64,000 nucleotides of DNA from Rhodothermaceae bacterium Tc-Br11_B2g6_7 (GTDB lineage Bacteria; Bacteroidota; Rhodothermia; Rhodothermales; Salinibacteraceae). The stretch is from assembly GCA_001564055.1 (NCBI GenBank), contig LKNB01000005.1:1-64000 (forward strand), written 5' to 3'. The notes under the pieces are model-generated. The model was not told the origin of the DNA. It did no database searches and worked only from the letters and a program-made list of their open reading frames with translations. A program made the translations under genes and the position numbers. Every line of letters starts with the position of its first letter. Position 1 is the first letter of the stretch. This document shows positions 9,129-17,104 of this stretch, piece after piece.

Positions 9129-9794
9129 TCAGGCATCGACCGCCTCGTACACCACCACCGCGAGGGCGCACAAGCCTGCAATCCGGCCTTCATCCAGGTG
9201 CCGATCCACCGGCCCGCAGCGATGTAGGCCGGCGGCCGGCAGGTACTGGCGGATCTCCGCGGGGCTCAGCATGCGGTCGGCCACAGGCGGCCCGACGTCG
9301 GCATAGGCATCGGTATGGTGGTCGGGGCGGAAGAAGACCCCAATCAGCAGGCCCCCGGGGCGGAGCAGATGGCGGAGCCGATCAAACAGGCGGGGCCGCT
9401 CCTCCGGCAGCAGTTGCAGAAAGGTCACGACGATGGCATCCCACCGGCGATCTGGCGTCCATGTCAAGATATCAGCGCAGACGCGTGTAATGGGGAGATT
9501 CTCCTCGGCAGCGGTCTGTTGGAGGGCGTCCAGTCCCGCCGGCGCAAAGTCGAGTGCCGTCACGGGGTGGCCCCGCTCGGCCAGAAAACGCGCGTTTCGG
9601 CCTTCGCCGGCGGCCACCTCCAGCACCTCCGCGCCGTCGGGCAACCGGTCGGCTTCCGCGGCGACGATGGCATTGGGCGCGGCGCTGAACAGGTCGGGGT
9701 AGGCGCGGTAGCGCTCGTCCCAGAACGCAGGCCGGCTGCTCTCGCGCGGGGCCGGGTCGGACGTAGCATCAGCTGTAGCGGCAGAGGAGGTCAT
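9129..9794 (-). CDS. Class I SAM-dependent methyltransferase (TehB-like)
   Basis: The 221-residue protein has a Rossmann methyltransferase core: motif I EVLEVAAGEGRNARFLA near residue 57, the acidic motif II end VTALDFAPAGL, motif III CADILTW, and RLRHLLRPGGLLIGVFF. This spacing resembles TehB and other small-molecule methyltransferases, whose substrate cannot be read from the sequence. Its ATG overlaps the pepF stop (ATGA, 9791-9794), so the two are probably co-transcribed. A role in tellurite or thiol methylation would be speculation. Confidence 0.8.
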   Translation of the reverse strand: MTSSAATADATSDPAPRESSRPAFWDERYRAYPDLFSAAPNAIVAAEADRLPDGAEVLEVAAGEGRNARFLAERGHPVTALDFAPAGLDALQQTAAEENLPITRVCADILTWTPDRRWDAIVVTFLQLLPEERPRLFDRLRHLLRPGGLLIGVFFRPDHHTDAYADVGPPVADRMLSPAEIRQYLPAAGLHRCGPVDRHLDEGRIAGLCALAVVVYEAVDA

Positions 9795-11614
9795 CGTGCC
9801 CCCTCCGGCCGGCCGTTGGCCTGCCCGTTCGTCTGCAGCTGGGTCTGCAGCGCCTCAGCCTGAGCCACGAGGTCTTCGATCGCGCCGAGGCCCTCATGCC
9901 AGAACGAAAGGTCCGTCAGGTCGATGCCCAGCGCGCCGACCAGTTGGTGGGGCCAGTCTGACCCACCAGCCCGCAGCAGGTCGATGTAGCGTTCGGCGAA
10001 CGCGTCGCCTTCGTCCTGATAGCGGGCATAGAGGGCCAGCACCAGCAGTTCGCCAAACGCATAGGCGTAAACGTAGCCGGGCGTATGCAGGAAGTGGGGA
10101 ATGTAGCTCCACCAGTGCGTGTAGTGTGCGCCGAGGGTGACCTCACCGTCGAACATGGCGCGCTGCGTTTCTCGCCAGAGCGTGCCAAACCGCTCAGCGG
10201 AGAGCTCGCCCTCTTCGCGCCGGGCCGTGTGGATGCGGTCTTCAAACCGGTTCATGGCAATCTGGCGGAAAACGGTCGCCATGGTGTCGTCGATCTTTCC
10301 GATGAGCATAGCGAGGCGGTTGGCTGGGTCGTCTTCGTTGCGCATGAGGCGCTGGAAGACGAGCATCTCGCCAAACACGGAGGCGGTTTCGGCGGTGGTC
10401 AGCGGGGTGCCAGCTTGTAGCACGCCCTGCTCCCGCGCAAGGTACTGATGCACGCCGTGGCCCAGCTCATGAGCCAGCGTCTGCACGTCGCGGATCCGGC
10501 CGTCGTAGTTCATCAGCACGTACGGGTGTACGCTGGGCACCGCGCCATGGCTGAAGGCGCCCCCTCGCTTGCCCGGCGCGGAGGGCGCGTCGATCCAGTG
10601 GTTATCGAAGAACTGCTGCGCGACGTCGGCCATCTGGGGATGAAAATCACCATAAGCGTCCAGCACCAGACCGCGGGCATCGTCCCAATCATAGCGCGTG
10701 TCGGCCTCCCCAATGGGCGCATAGCGGTCATAGTCCATCATCTCCTCCAGCCCCAGCAGGCGCCGCTTCAACCCGTAGAACCGGCCCGACAGATCGTACC
10801 GCGACGTGACCGCCTCAATCAGGGCCTCCACGGTGGCGTCGTCCACCTCGTTCGAGAGGTTGCGGCTCGTGAGCCAGTGCGGGTAGCCGCGGAGCCGGTC
10901 ATTGGAGGCCTTATCCGCCAGGATGGTGTTGAACACGTAGGTGAGCGTGCGCTGCGTCTCCTCCAGCCCTTCGGTGAAGGATAGCGCGGCGCGGCGGCGC
11001 AGGTCGCGGTCGGGCTCGTAGAGCTTCGAAAGGATGTCGCTCTGGTTGAGCTCCTCGCCGTCGAGGGTGAAGCGAAGCGCGCCCACCGTCTCGTCAAAGT
11101 ACCGATTCCAGGCGCTACGCCCGGTGACCGATTTCTCGGAGAGGATCTTTTCCTCCGGCTCCGAGAGCACGTAGTCTTTATGAAGGCGCTCCACTTCCAG
11201 GTAATGCGCGTAGTCCGCCAGCGCGTCGGAGGCCAGGAGCTCGGCGGCACGGTCGTCATCCACCTGGACCCACTCCAGCTCAAAGAAGATGAGCTGCTGC
11301 CCGATCTGCGTGGTGTCCTCGCGGACGCGCTGCAGCAAGGCTCCCCGCTCGGCGTCGTTGGTGTCGGTAGACCAGTGGAGGTAGGCGTAGGTGGCCGCGC
11401 GGCCCATGCGCTCCTGGATGGACTCAAACGTAGCCAGCGCCTCGGCCATGGCTGAGGCTTCCAGCGAGGCAACGGTGCCGCGGTACTGCTCGGCAAAGGC
11501 AGCTGCTTCCGCGGCGGCCGTCTCCAACGCGTCCAGTGCGGCATCGCGTGAGGGGTACAAATCGCTCAGGTCCCAGCGGACATCGGCGGCTCCGTGGGCA
11601 GTAGATTCAGACAT
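9791..11614 (-). CDS. pepF: Oligoendopeptidase F (M3 family)
   Basis: PepF-like enzymes are cytosolic zinc peptidases that cut short peptides. The zinc motif HELGH occurs within LAHELGHGVHQYLA about two thirds into the protein, with the third ligand supplied by TAETASVFGEM. The C-terminal part carries HYTHWWSYIPHFLHTPGYVY, typical of the family. The start is set at 11614 (MSESTAHGAADVRWDLSDLY) because the 59 residues further upstream are Pro/Arg-rich and unlike the family. That gives 607 residues, the normal size. Confidence 0.93.
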   Translation of the reverse strand: MSESTAHGAADVRWDLSDLYPSRDAALDALETAAAEAAAFAEQYRGTVASLEASAMAEALATFESIQERMGRAATYAYLHWSTDTNDAERGALLQRVREDTTQIGQQLIFFELEWVQVDDDRAAELLASDALADYAHYLEVERLHKDYVLSEPEEKILSEKSVTGRSAWNRYFDETVGALRFTLDGEELNQSDILSKLYEPDRDLRRRAALSFTEGLEETQRTLTYVFNTILADKASNDRLRGYPHWLTSRNLSNEVDDATVEALIEAVTSRYDLSGRFYGLKRRLLGLEEMMDYDRYAPIGEADTRYDWDDARGLVLDAYGDFHPQMADVAQQFFDNHWIDAPSAPGKRGGAFSHGAVPSVHPYVLMNYDGRIRDVQTLAHELGHGVHQYLAREQGVLQAGTPLTTAETASVFGEMLVFQRLMRNEDDPANRLAMLIGKIDDTMATVFRQIAMNRFEDRIHTARREEGELSAERFGTLWRETQRAMFDGEVTLGAHYTHWWSYIPHFLHTPGYVYAYAFGELLVLALYARYQDEGDAFAERYIDLLRAGGSDWPHQLVGALGIDLTDLSFWHEGLGAIEDLVAQAEALQTQLQTNGQANGRPEGAR

Positions 11615-11817
11615 AAGCCAGGGTCGGTCGAAGAACAGGAAAAGGTGAACTACATGCGCCCGCAACGGGGCTACTGAAGAAGGGTCAGAAGTACGTCTGG
11701 AACCGTGCAAAGGTTGTCGCGCACCGGCGCCGGGCGGGTGAATCCGCGGGGAAACGTCTGCAGCTGCGGAGCGTGGCACGGACTTCATCACCTATCCCCT
11801 GCGCATAAGATGTGCCC

Positions 11818-12156
11818 ATGGCTTTTCACCCGTTGACTTCAGCTGACGATTTCGCCGATGCTCTTGCTGCTTCCCACGACCAGCCTATTGTACTATACAA
11901 GCACAGCGCCACGTGTCCGCTGAGTGCCCGGGCCCGGCGGGAGGTACAGCCCCTTGCTGCAGGCGAGGTGCCCACCTATGAGGTGGTGGTGCAGCAGGCG
12001 CGGCCGGTGTCCAACCAGATCAGCGATGAACTGGGCATTCGGCATGAGACCCCGCAGGTCCTCATCGTACACAACGGCACCGTGGTGTTCGACACCTCAC
12101 ACAGCGCGGTAACCACAAAAGCAGTGCAGGAGGCCCTACAAGCGGCTACGGCCTGA
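11818..12156 (+). CDS. ytxJ: YtxJ-like monothiol thioredoxin-fold protein
   Basis: The 112-residue product matches the YtxJ (DUF2847) pattern: YKHSATCPLSARA holds the single active-site Cys, and TPQVLIVHNG is the cis-Pro strand. YtxJ proteins are linked to bacillithiol redox systems in Firmicutes and Bacteroidota. An ATG at 11818 is chosen; a GTG two codons upstream is also open. It diverges from pepF with about 200 bp between. Its link to bacillithiol here is inferred from the family, not from neighbouring genes. Confidence 0.85.
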   Translation: MAFHPLTSADDFADALAASHDQPIVLYKHSATCPLSARARREVQPLAAGEVPTYEVVVQQARPVSNQISDELGIRHETPQVLIVHNGTVVFDTSHSAVTTKAVQEALQAATA

Positions 12157-12223
12157 GGATGGCCGATCGTTGCTGGCCAACCACCGATGACAGCCCAGCG
12201 CCAAGCGAAATCTTACGCGTAGC

Positions 12224-12255
12224 GAAGCCCGTCCTGCTGGGGCAGAACGGGCTTC
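12224..12255. terminator. Strong hairpin between convergent genes
   Basis: GAAGCCCGT (12224-12232) and ACGGGCTTC (12247-12255) form a perfect 9-bp stem with a 14-nt loop. It sits between the ends of ytxJ and the minus-strand HTH gene. There is no T run on either side, so a bidirectional terminator or an RNA-stabilising hairpin are both possible. Confidence 0.45.
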
Positions 12256-12331
12256 AGCATGCGGCTAACCTCTGGCAGCTGCAGTCTAATACAGTCCAAA
12301 CATCCTGGCCAGGCCCGCCAGGGAGCACATG

Positions 12332-12748
12332 CTACTCTTCCTCATCTCCTTGCTCTACACTGATGAGATGATCCTCCAGGCTGCTGATGAGCACGCGCTT
12401 TTCTTCGTCCACCATCGTGGTTTCGATATCGCCGGCGCGCACCATCTTCTTGACCTTCTTCCGGTCAATCATCTTCAGAATCCGCCGCGCCTCCTTACGG
12501 GAGACCAGTCCCTCACGGTACTCCTTCGCAAAGTCTTCCAGTTCATCCAGTTTGCTCTTGGCCACCTTGATGACGCGTAGTTCCTCGTTATCGTCCGTGA
12601 GCGTCCAGTCGAGCGTTGCGTCAATCAGGTGCCGGTCTACCCACCGCACAAGCGTTTGCTGTGAGATGCGGAGGCGCTCGGAGAGTTCATCGAGCGGAAA
12701 CTCCTTCATCTCGTACTTTTCGTTAACGAACGACTGAAAGGATCCCAT
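12332..12748 (-). CDS. Putative DNA-binding protein with helix-turn-helix
   Basis: The 138-residue acidic protein has a clear helix-turn-helix at residues about 17-38, with the pattern DELSERLRISQQTLVRWVD, similar to MerR/excisionase N-termini that bind DNA. The remainder is charged and predicted helical (KVAKSKLDELEDF, SRKEARRILKMIDRKKVKK), ending in an EEE tail. The ATG at 12748 is preferred to one 15 bp upstream because MGSFQSF abuts the helical region. Target and role are unknown. Confidence 0.7.
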   Translation of the reverse strand: MGSFQSFVNEKYEMKEFPLDELSERLRISQQTLVRWVDRHLIDATLDWTLTDDNEELRVIKVAKSKLDELEDFAKEYREGLVSRKEARRILKMIDRKKVKKMVRAGDIETTMVDEEKRVLISSLEDHLISVEQGDEEE

Positions 12749-12907
12749 AGTGGCTGAGGGCACATTTGTGAGGCAAAAGAGACTTTTGTGATAACCGAAC
12801 AGGGGCCGTTTGTTCCGTTTTTGTTGAGACTACGAAGGACCCTTTCCCTCCTTGGACTCGTCACTTATCCCTAATACCTTCCCCCTTTTACCTGCCTCGC
12901 TTTCGCC

Positions 12908-13555
12908 GTGCCTACCCCTGCGCACCTCTCAACTGATGCCTGGATTGAGCGCTTATCGGCACCGCTGCAGACGTCGCTTCGGCAGGCCAGCGATGCCATG
13001 ACCAATCAGCCGGGAGTGCAGGATTGGCTCCGCACGGCCTCGCTGGAGGCTGCCGTAGAAGTCGGCCAGCAGGGCGGCATGCAGACCGCCAGCGGGGCGT
13101 ACAGCTACCTGCGCGATGAGCTGCAGGCCCAGTTTGCGCCGCTGCTGGACGCCGTGGATACCCTCACCCACGGATGCGGCTTCGTTGATATCAACTGGCG
13201 CCCGCTGGCGCCGCAGTACAGCACCCTTGTGGTGGCGTTCGGCACGGAAGACGACGTAGCGGTATGGGCCCCGGTGCAGCCGCCCACCCCTGCAACCGTG
13301 GGTGCGGCCAGTGAGGCGCTGGTCCGCACGCTTCCTCAAGGCCTTCCCTTCCCCAAACGTCCGCACGTGCGGCACGCCATGTTCACAGCTCCCAACGTAT
13401 GCCTGCTGGTGCGGGCGACCGATCGGCAGGTGGGCCCCAACCGCCGCTCCCGCGCGTTCGCGCTCCATGCGGACGGTTCCTGGGTAGACGCGCTGGACCG
13501 GGCCACCTTCGAGGAGCGCACGCTGCAGTATGTGCAGCAGCATGCGGATGGATAG
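12908..13555 (+). CDS. Hypothetical protein, 215 aa
   Basis: No family is recognised. The frame starts with GTG and codes for a soluble protein without signal peptide or membrane segment. The N-terminal half is helical; the C-terminal half has alternating strands (STLVVAFGTEDDVAVWAP, NVCLLVRATD). Codon usage looks like the neighbours. It diverges from the HTH gene and converges on the next hypothetical gene with 20 bp between stops. Confidence 0.65.
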   Translation: MPTPAHLSTDAWIERLSAPLQTSLRQASDAMTNQPGVQDWLRTASLEAAVEVGQQGGMQTASGAYSYLRDELQAQFAPLLDAVDTLTHGCGFVDINWRPLAPQYSTLVVAFGTEDDVAVWAPVQPPTPATVGAASEALVRTLPQGLPFPKRPHVRHAMFTAPNVCLLVRATDRQVGPNRRSRAFALHADGSWVDALDRATFEERTLQYVQQHADG

Positions 13556-13575
13556 CCGCATCTGGCATACGTACG

Positions 13576-14037
13576 TTAGGCCTTGTCTGCTGACGTATCC
13601 GTAGGGGCTGGCGAGACGGGAACAGGGGTAACCTCCCCGCTCCCTGTACTCTTCCACCGCTGCGCCTCCGCGCCCATGCCAAACTGGACGGTTGCTCCGG
13701 GCTCCAGGAACTCGCTCAAGATACGGGCGAGTAGCGCGGGATCCTCAACCTGTACCGCATCGGCAATGGGCTCCAGCCGGCCCTCGCGGATGCGCAGATG
13801 CGCCAGTGCAAACGGAAAAGGCGCCGGGCGGTCGTCGGTGCAGGCCGCAGCATAGGCCGTGCTGGCGGCTTTCAGGTCCCGCACCAGCTCCTTCACCTGC
13901 CACGTTTTCGCCCACCCCGTCAGGTGTGGCAAGCTACGCCGTTGAAACAGCATCTGAATCAGGGCCTGCAGATCGTCCACCTGGTCGGGTTCCACCCTTG
14001 CGTCCTCAAATTGCCATCGCAGCGTTTCGCCCATCAT
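13576..14037 (-). CDS. Hypothetical protein, about 153 aa
   Basis: No family is recognised. The start is placed at one of two adjacent ATG codons (MMGETLRWQFEDARVEPDQ), as the few residues of the upstream alternative (14064) look unlike a conserved start. The protein is helical, with a repeated Leu/Ile pattern (LQALIQMLFQRR, ILSEFLEPG), and ends in a Pro/Thr/Ser-rich tail of about 25 residues. No signal peptide is seen. Confidence 0.6.
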   Translation of the reverse strand: MMGETLRWQFEDARVEPDQVDDLQALIQMLFQRRSLPHLTGWAKTWQVKELVRDLKAASTAYAAACTDDRPAPFPFALAHLRIREGRLEPIADAVQVEDPALLARILSEFLEPGATVQFGMGAEAQRWKSTGSGEVTPVPVSPAPTDTSADKA

Positions 14038-14252
14038 TCTGTAACAAAACGGTTTAATTCGCACGAACGTGAAGGATAGGCTCCCGCGTCCCCTTCCTGG
14101 GGACGGTCTACTGCATCAATTTGGTCATACCAGCGTAGTAATGGGCTCACAATACATGACAGACCAAAGGACCTGCGTTTCGGAAATCGGGGCTGCATCA
14201 GCCCCAGGCGCAGCTGCGATATTCACACACACAACGATCAGGCACGCACATT

Positions 14253-14534
14253 ATGGCTGGAAATGCTCGAAGTCAATCGGTAGAAAAATTTGCTGCGGGA
14301 GAGCTCACGTACTCCTCGGGCCTATACGCGGGGACGGTGAACCAGTTTGCCGACGTGTTAAACTGCACGGCGGATGACATCATGGACGCCGTTCGGAAGG
14401 GCGAAGTAGAGGCCTTCACTAACGTGGGTCCAGACGACGATCCCTCCCGCAAGTCGCTCAGCTTTAGCGTTGGCGAGATGGAGAAGCTGCGCCTTGTGGT
14501 GGGCCACACCGAGCCCCTGCGCCCCCAAGGCTAA
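14253..14534 (+). CDS. Small hypothetical protein, 93 aa
   Basis: The product is soluble and mildly acidic, with a central segment VNQFADVLNCTADDIMDAV that could form a short helix-turn-helix. No family is recognised with certainty. It stands alone, 215 bp from the divergent gene upstream, and is followed by a terminator-like hairpin, which supports a real transcription unit. A 7-bp stem (CGTCCCC/GGGGACG) lies in its leader at 14087-14105. Confidence 0.55.
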   Translation: MAGNARSQSVEKFAAGELTYSSGLYAGTVNQFADVLNCTADDIMDAVRKGEVEAFTNVGPDDDPSRKSLSFSVGEMEKLRLVVGHTEPLRPQG

Positions 14535-14561
14535 CCGCTTTTCCGAAGTACGGATGGTCTT

Positions 14562-14593
14562 CCCCCGTCGGGCCCTGTGCGCGGCGGGGGTTT
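14562..14593 (+). terminator. Probable terminator after the 93-aa gene
   Basis: CCCCCG (14562-14567) pairs with CGGGGG (14585-14590), followed by TTT and a T-rich stretch. The T run is short, so strength is uncertain. Confidence 0.4.
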
Positions 14594-14788
14594 GCTGTTC
14601 ATGCCGTATGGGGTGGCGTCCCCGGCGTGGCGATTGCCCTGCAGGGAGGTCGGTCCAACCGCACGTAACGGGTCCGCCACGCACCAGCAGGCCGGGGACA
14701 CCATCTCCTGCCCTGGCGTTACCCTTTCTGCTATCACGCCTTGCTACGGTGAGGCCACCGTACCTATTCGCTGACTACGTTTCGCTCC

Positions 14789-16255
14789 ATGCCCGACGCT
14801 CCTGCTGCCCCCGCACCTGCATCGCCGGCAACGGATACGGCCACCCCGCCAACGGAAATCAACCGGCTCATCCGTTTGCAGCAAGCCAATAAAGCCCGCA
14901 TCCGTCATACCACGGCCACGCAGCGCGCCGACAAGCTGCGGCGCTTGCACCAGATGGTGCTGGATTACCGCGCCGATATTCAGGATGCCCTGTTTGCCGA
15001 CTTCCGGAAGCCGGCTGTGGAGGTCGACACCAGCGAGATTGCGGCGGTGGCGGAGGAGGCTACCTACGCGGCCAAACATGTAGCGCAGTGGATGAAGCCG
15101 GAGCGGGTGTCCACCCCACCGCAGTTGGCCGGTACGGTGTCGGAGATCCGGTACGAGCCCAAGGGCCATGCGCTCGTGCTTGCCCCCTGGAACTACCCGG
15201 TCAACCTGGCCCTCAATCCCGTTGTGGCTGCGCTGGCTGCCGGCTGCCCGGTGCTGCTCAAGCCGTCCGAGTACACGCCCTACACCTCCCGCCTCTTGCG
15301 CGAGATGGTGCAATCGACGTTCGACGAGAGCGAGGTGGCCGTGGTGGAGGGGGCGGTCGATACGGCGCAGCACCTCCTGGGCCATCCGTTCGATCACATC
15401 TTCTTCACCGGTAGCACGGAGGTAGGCCGCATCGTGATGAAGGCAGCCGCCGAGCACCTGAGCTCCGTGACGCTGGAGCTGGGTGGCAAATCCCCGACCA
15501 TCGTGGACGCCACGGCCGACCTCCGGAAAGCCGCTCGGCGCATCGCGCTGGGCAAATTTACGAATGCGGGCCAAACCTGCATTGCGCCCGACTACGTGTA
15601 CGTGCACGCCGATGTGCACGACGCGTTTGTGGACGAGTTAGCGACGGCCATCACGTCGTTCTACGGCGAAACGGTCGACGAGCGCGCGCAGACGACCGAC
15701 TATGCGCGGATCGTAAGCGACCGCCACCACGAGCGGCTGGCTGAACTGTACCGCGATGCCGTGGCCCGCGGTGCCCGCCCTGCGGTGGGGACGGGCGAGG
15801 CGCGCGACGGGCGCTTCCTGGACCCTACCGTCCTCACCGACGTGCCGTTGGAGGCTGATGTGATGCAGGAGGAGATCTTTGGGCCCCTCCTACCCGTGCG
15901 GTCCTACCATGCACTGCAGGAGCCCATCGACTACATCAACAGCAAGCCCAAGCCGCTGGCCCTGTACGTGTTTACCGGCTCGGAGGCCACCGCCGATCAG
16001 GTCATCGCCCACACCTCCGCAGGAGGTACCACCATCAATAACGTGTTGCTGCATTATCTAAACCCTGCGCTGCCGTTTGGTGGGGTCAATGCCAGCGGCA
16101 TCGGCAAATACCATGGGGAGGCTGGCTTTCGGGCGTTCTCCAACGAGCGGGCGGTGGTGCGTCAGCGCAACGTGCCCTCGCCGCTTGATCTGCTGACGCC
16201 CCCGTACACCGCCCTTGGCCGACGCGCGGTGGACCTCGCGCTGAAACTGGTGTAG
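14789..16255 (+). CDS. Aldehyde dehydrogenase (class 3-like)
   Basis: The protein oxidises aldehydes to acids with NAD(P)+. Visible are APWNYPVNLALNP, KPSEYTP, the cofactor loop FFTGSTEVGRIVM, the catalytic Glu in TLELGGKSP and the catalytic Cys in AGQTCIAPDYV, followed by EEIFGPLLPV. The short length (488 residues) and the order of motifs fit the ALDH3/coniferyl and fatty aldehyde group. Roughly 20 N-terminal residues are Pro/Ala-rich and lie outside the domain. It appears to be monocistronic; the actual substrate is not deducible. Confidence 0.92.
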   Translation: MPDAPAAPAPASPATDTATPPTEINRLIRLQQANKARIRHTTATQRADKLRRLHQMVLDYRADIQDALFADFRKPAVEVDTSEIAAVAEEATYAAKHVAQWMKPERVSTPPQLAGTVSEIRYEPKGHALVLAPWNYPVNLALNPVVAALAAGCPVLLKPSEYTPYTSRLLREMVQSTFDESEVAVVEGAVDTAQHLLGHPFDHIFFTGSTEVGRIVMKAAAEHLSSVTLELGGKSPTIVDATADLRKAARRIALGKFTNAGQTCIAPDYVYVHADVHDAFVDELATAITSFYGETVDERAQTTDYARIVSDRHHERLAELYRDAVARGARPAVGTGEARDGRFLDPTVLTDVPLEADVMQEEIFGPLLPVRSYHALQEPIDYINSKPKPLALYVFTGSEATADQVIAHTSAGGTTINNVLLHYLNPALPFGGVNASGIGKYHGEAGFRAFSNERAVVRQRNVPSPLDLLTPPYTALGRRAVDLALKLV

Positions 16256-16311
16256 CCCGTCCGCGAGAGCCGACGCTGCGTGACGCCTCTTGTCCATCAT
16301 CTGCTCATCTT

Positions 16312-16503
16312 ATGGGCCGTGCGAGCCGTACCCGTACAAAGACCTGCGACTGCTGCGGTGATACTGCCGATACGCTCTTCCGCATCCAGCACGACGCTTC
16401 CGGGGCGTGGATCTTTGCGTGCAAACCGTGCCAGGTCAAAGCATCGAAAGACAACCCACACTACACGTACGGTGGTACCTGGAAAAGCAAGAAGCGGCAT
16501 TGA
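16312..16503 (+). CDS. Small zinc-ribbon protein, 63 aa
   Basis: The basic 63-residue protein has CDCC near residue 12 and CKPC near residue 38, giving a likely four-cysteine zinc site. The flanking residues are rich in Arg, Lys and Thr. Small proteins of this type occur in several bacterial lineages; none has a role I can name with confidence. The frame and codon usage are clean. Confidence 0.7.
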   Translation: MGRASRTRTKTCDCCGDTADTLFRIQHDASGAWIFACKPCQVKASKDNPHYTYGGTWKSKKRH

Positions 16504-16574
16504 AGGGCAAGAGGGCCTTTGAAGCGCCGCCGTCCGCGTGCGCTCTGGCTCGACGACTCTTTACCTGCGAAGCT

Positions 16575-16955
16575 TCACGTAAGGAGCGGATACGCGCCGT
16601 TCGCGTCGTGCACCTCGCGGCCGGTCAGGGGCGGGTTGAACACGCACATCAGCCGCAACTCTTCTGTAGCGCGCAAATGATGGGGCTCGTGGCCGTCAAG
16701 CGCATAGAGCATGCCCGGGGCAATGGGGTGCGTTTCGCCACCGACGATCTCAATCTCGCCGCGCCCGGCAATGCAATACACCGACTCAAGGTGATGGAGG
16801 TACTGGATGAACATGTCGGTGCCCGCCTTGATGATAGTCTCGTGAAAGGAAAAGCCCATGCCATCTTCCTGGAGCAGCAGGCGGCGGCTGATGAACGTGT
16901 CGGTCTCCACCTCTCGTGCAGAGCCGTAAATGTCGTTTATGTGGCGGACGATCAT
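16575..16955 (-). CDS. ectC: L-ectoine synthase (orphan)
   Basis: EctC cyclises N-gamma-acetyl-diaminobutyrate to the compatible solute ectoine. The 126-residue cupin begins MIVRHINDIYGS, close to the MIVR start of known EctC, and keeps GFSFHET, HHLESVYCI (metal-binding Glu), PGMLYALDGH (Tyr), HHLRA (His) and CVFNPPLTG-EVH. No ectA, ectB, ectD or lysC-type gene is nearby. A second in-frame start lies 27 bp upstream at 16982 in a duplicated copy of the start region and would add MIVRHIFQL. Either the other ect genes are elsewhere, or this is one of the solitary EctC proteins known in other bacteria, which act on imported or alternative precursors. Confidence 0.9.
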   Translation of the reverse strand: MIVRHINDIYGSAREVETDTFISRRLLLQEDGMGFSFHETIIKAGTDMFIQYLHHLESVYCIAGRGEIEIVGGETHPIAPGMLYALDGHEPHHLRATEELRLMCVFNPPLTGREVHDANGAYPLLT

Positions 16956-16991
16956 AAGCTGAAATATGTGGCGGACGATCATAAGCTGAAA
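16938..16991 (-). repeat. 27-bp perfect tandem duplication over the ectC start
   Basis: Units 16938-16964 and 16965-16991 are identical. Each holds the ATG, the codons for IVRHI and the preceding 9 bases, so the gene has two equivalent in-frame starts, each with the same upstream context. Confidence 0.95.
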
Positions 16992-16999
16992 GCGTGGGG

Positions 17000-17028
17000 G
17001 TAGAGACGATCCGGCGGATCGTCTCTAC
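17000..17028. repeat. Perfect 13-bp-arm palindrome, REP-like
   Basis: GTAGAGACGATCC (17000-17012) and GGATCGTCTCTAC (17016-17028) are perfect inverse copies around a 3-nt loop. It lies 8 bp upstream of the ectC start-region duplication. Palindromes starting GTAGAGACG are frequent interspersed repeats in several bacterial phyla. No T run follows, so it is not a classic terminator. It could also act as an operator or leader hairpin for ectC. Confidence 0.7.
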
Positions 17029-17104
17029 GGGCACATAATACAGGTACGCGTGATGGCCTTACCGAGCAGGGCTGAGCAGATAGGCCCACAGCGAACACAA
17101 GAAT

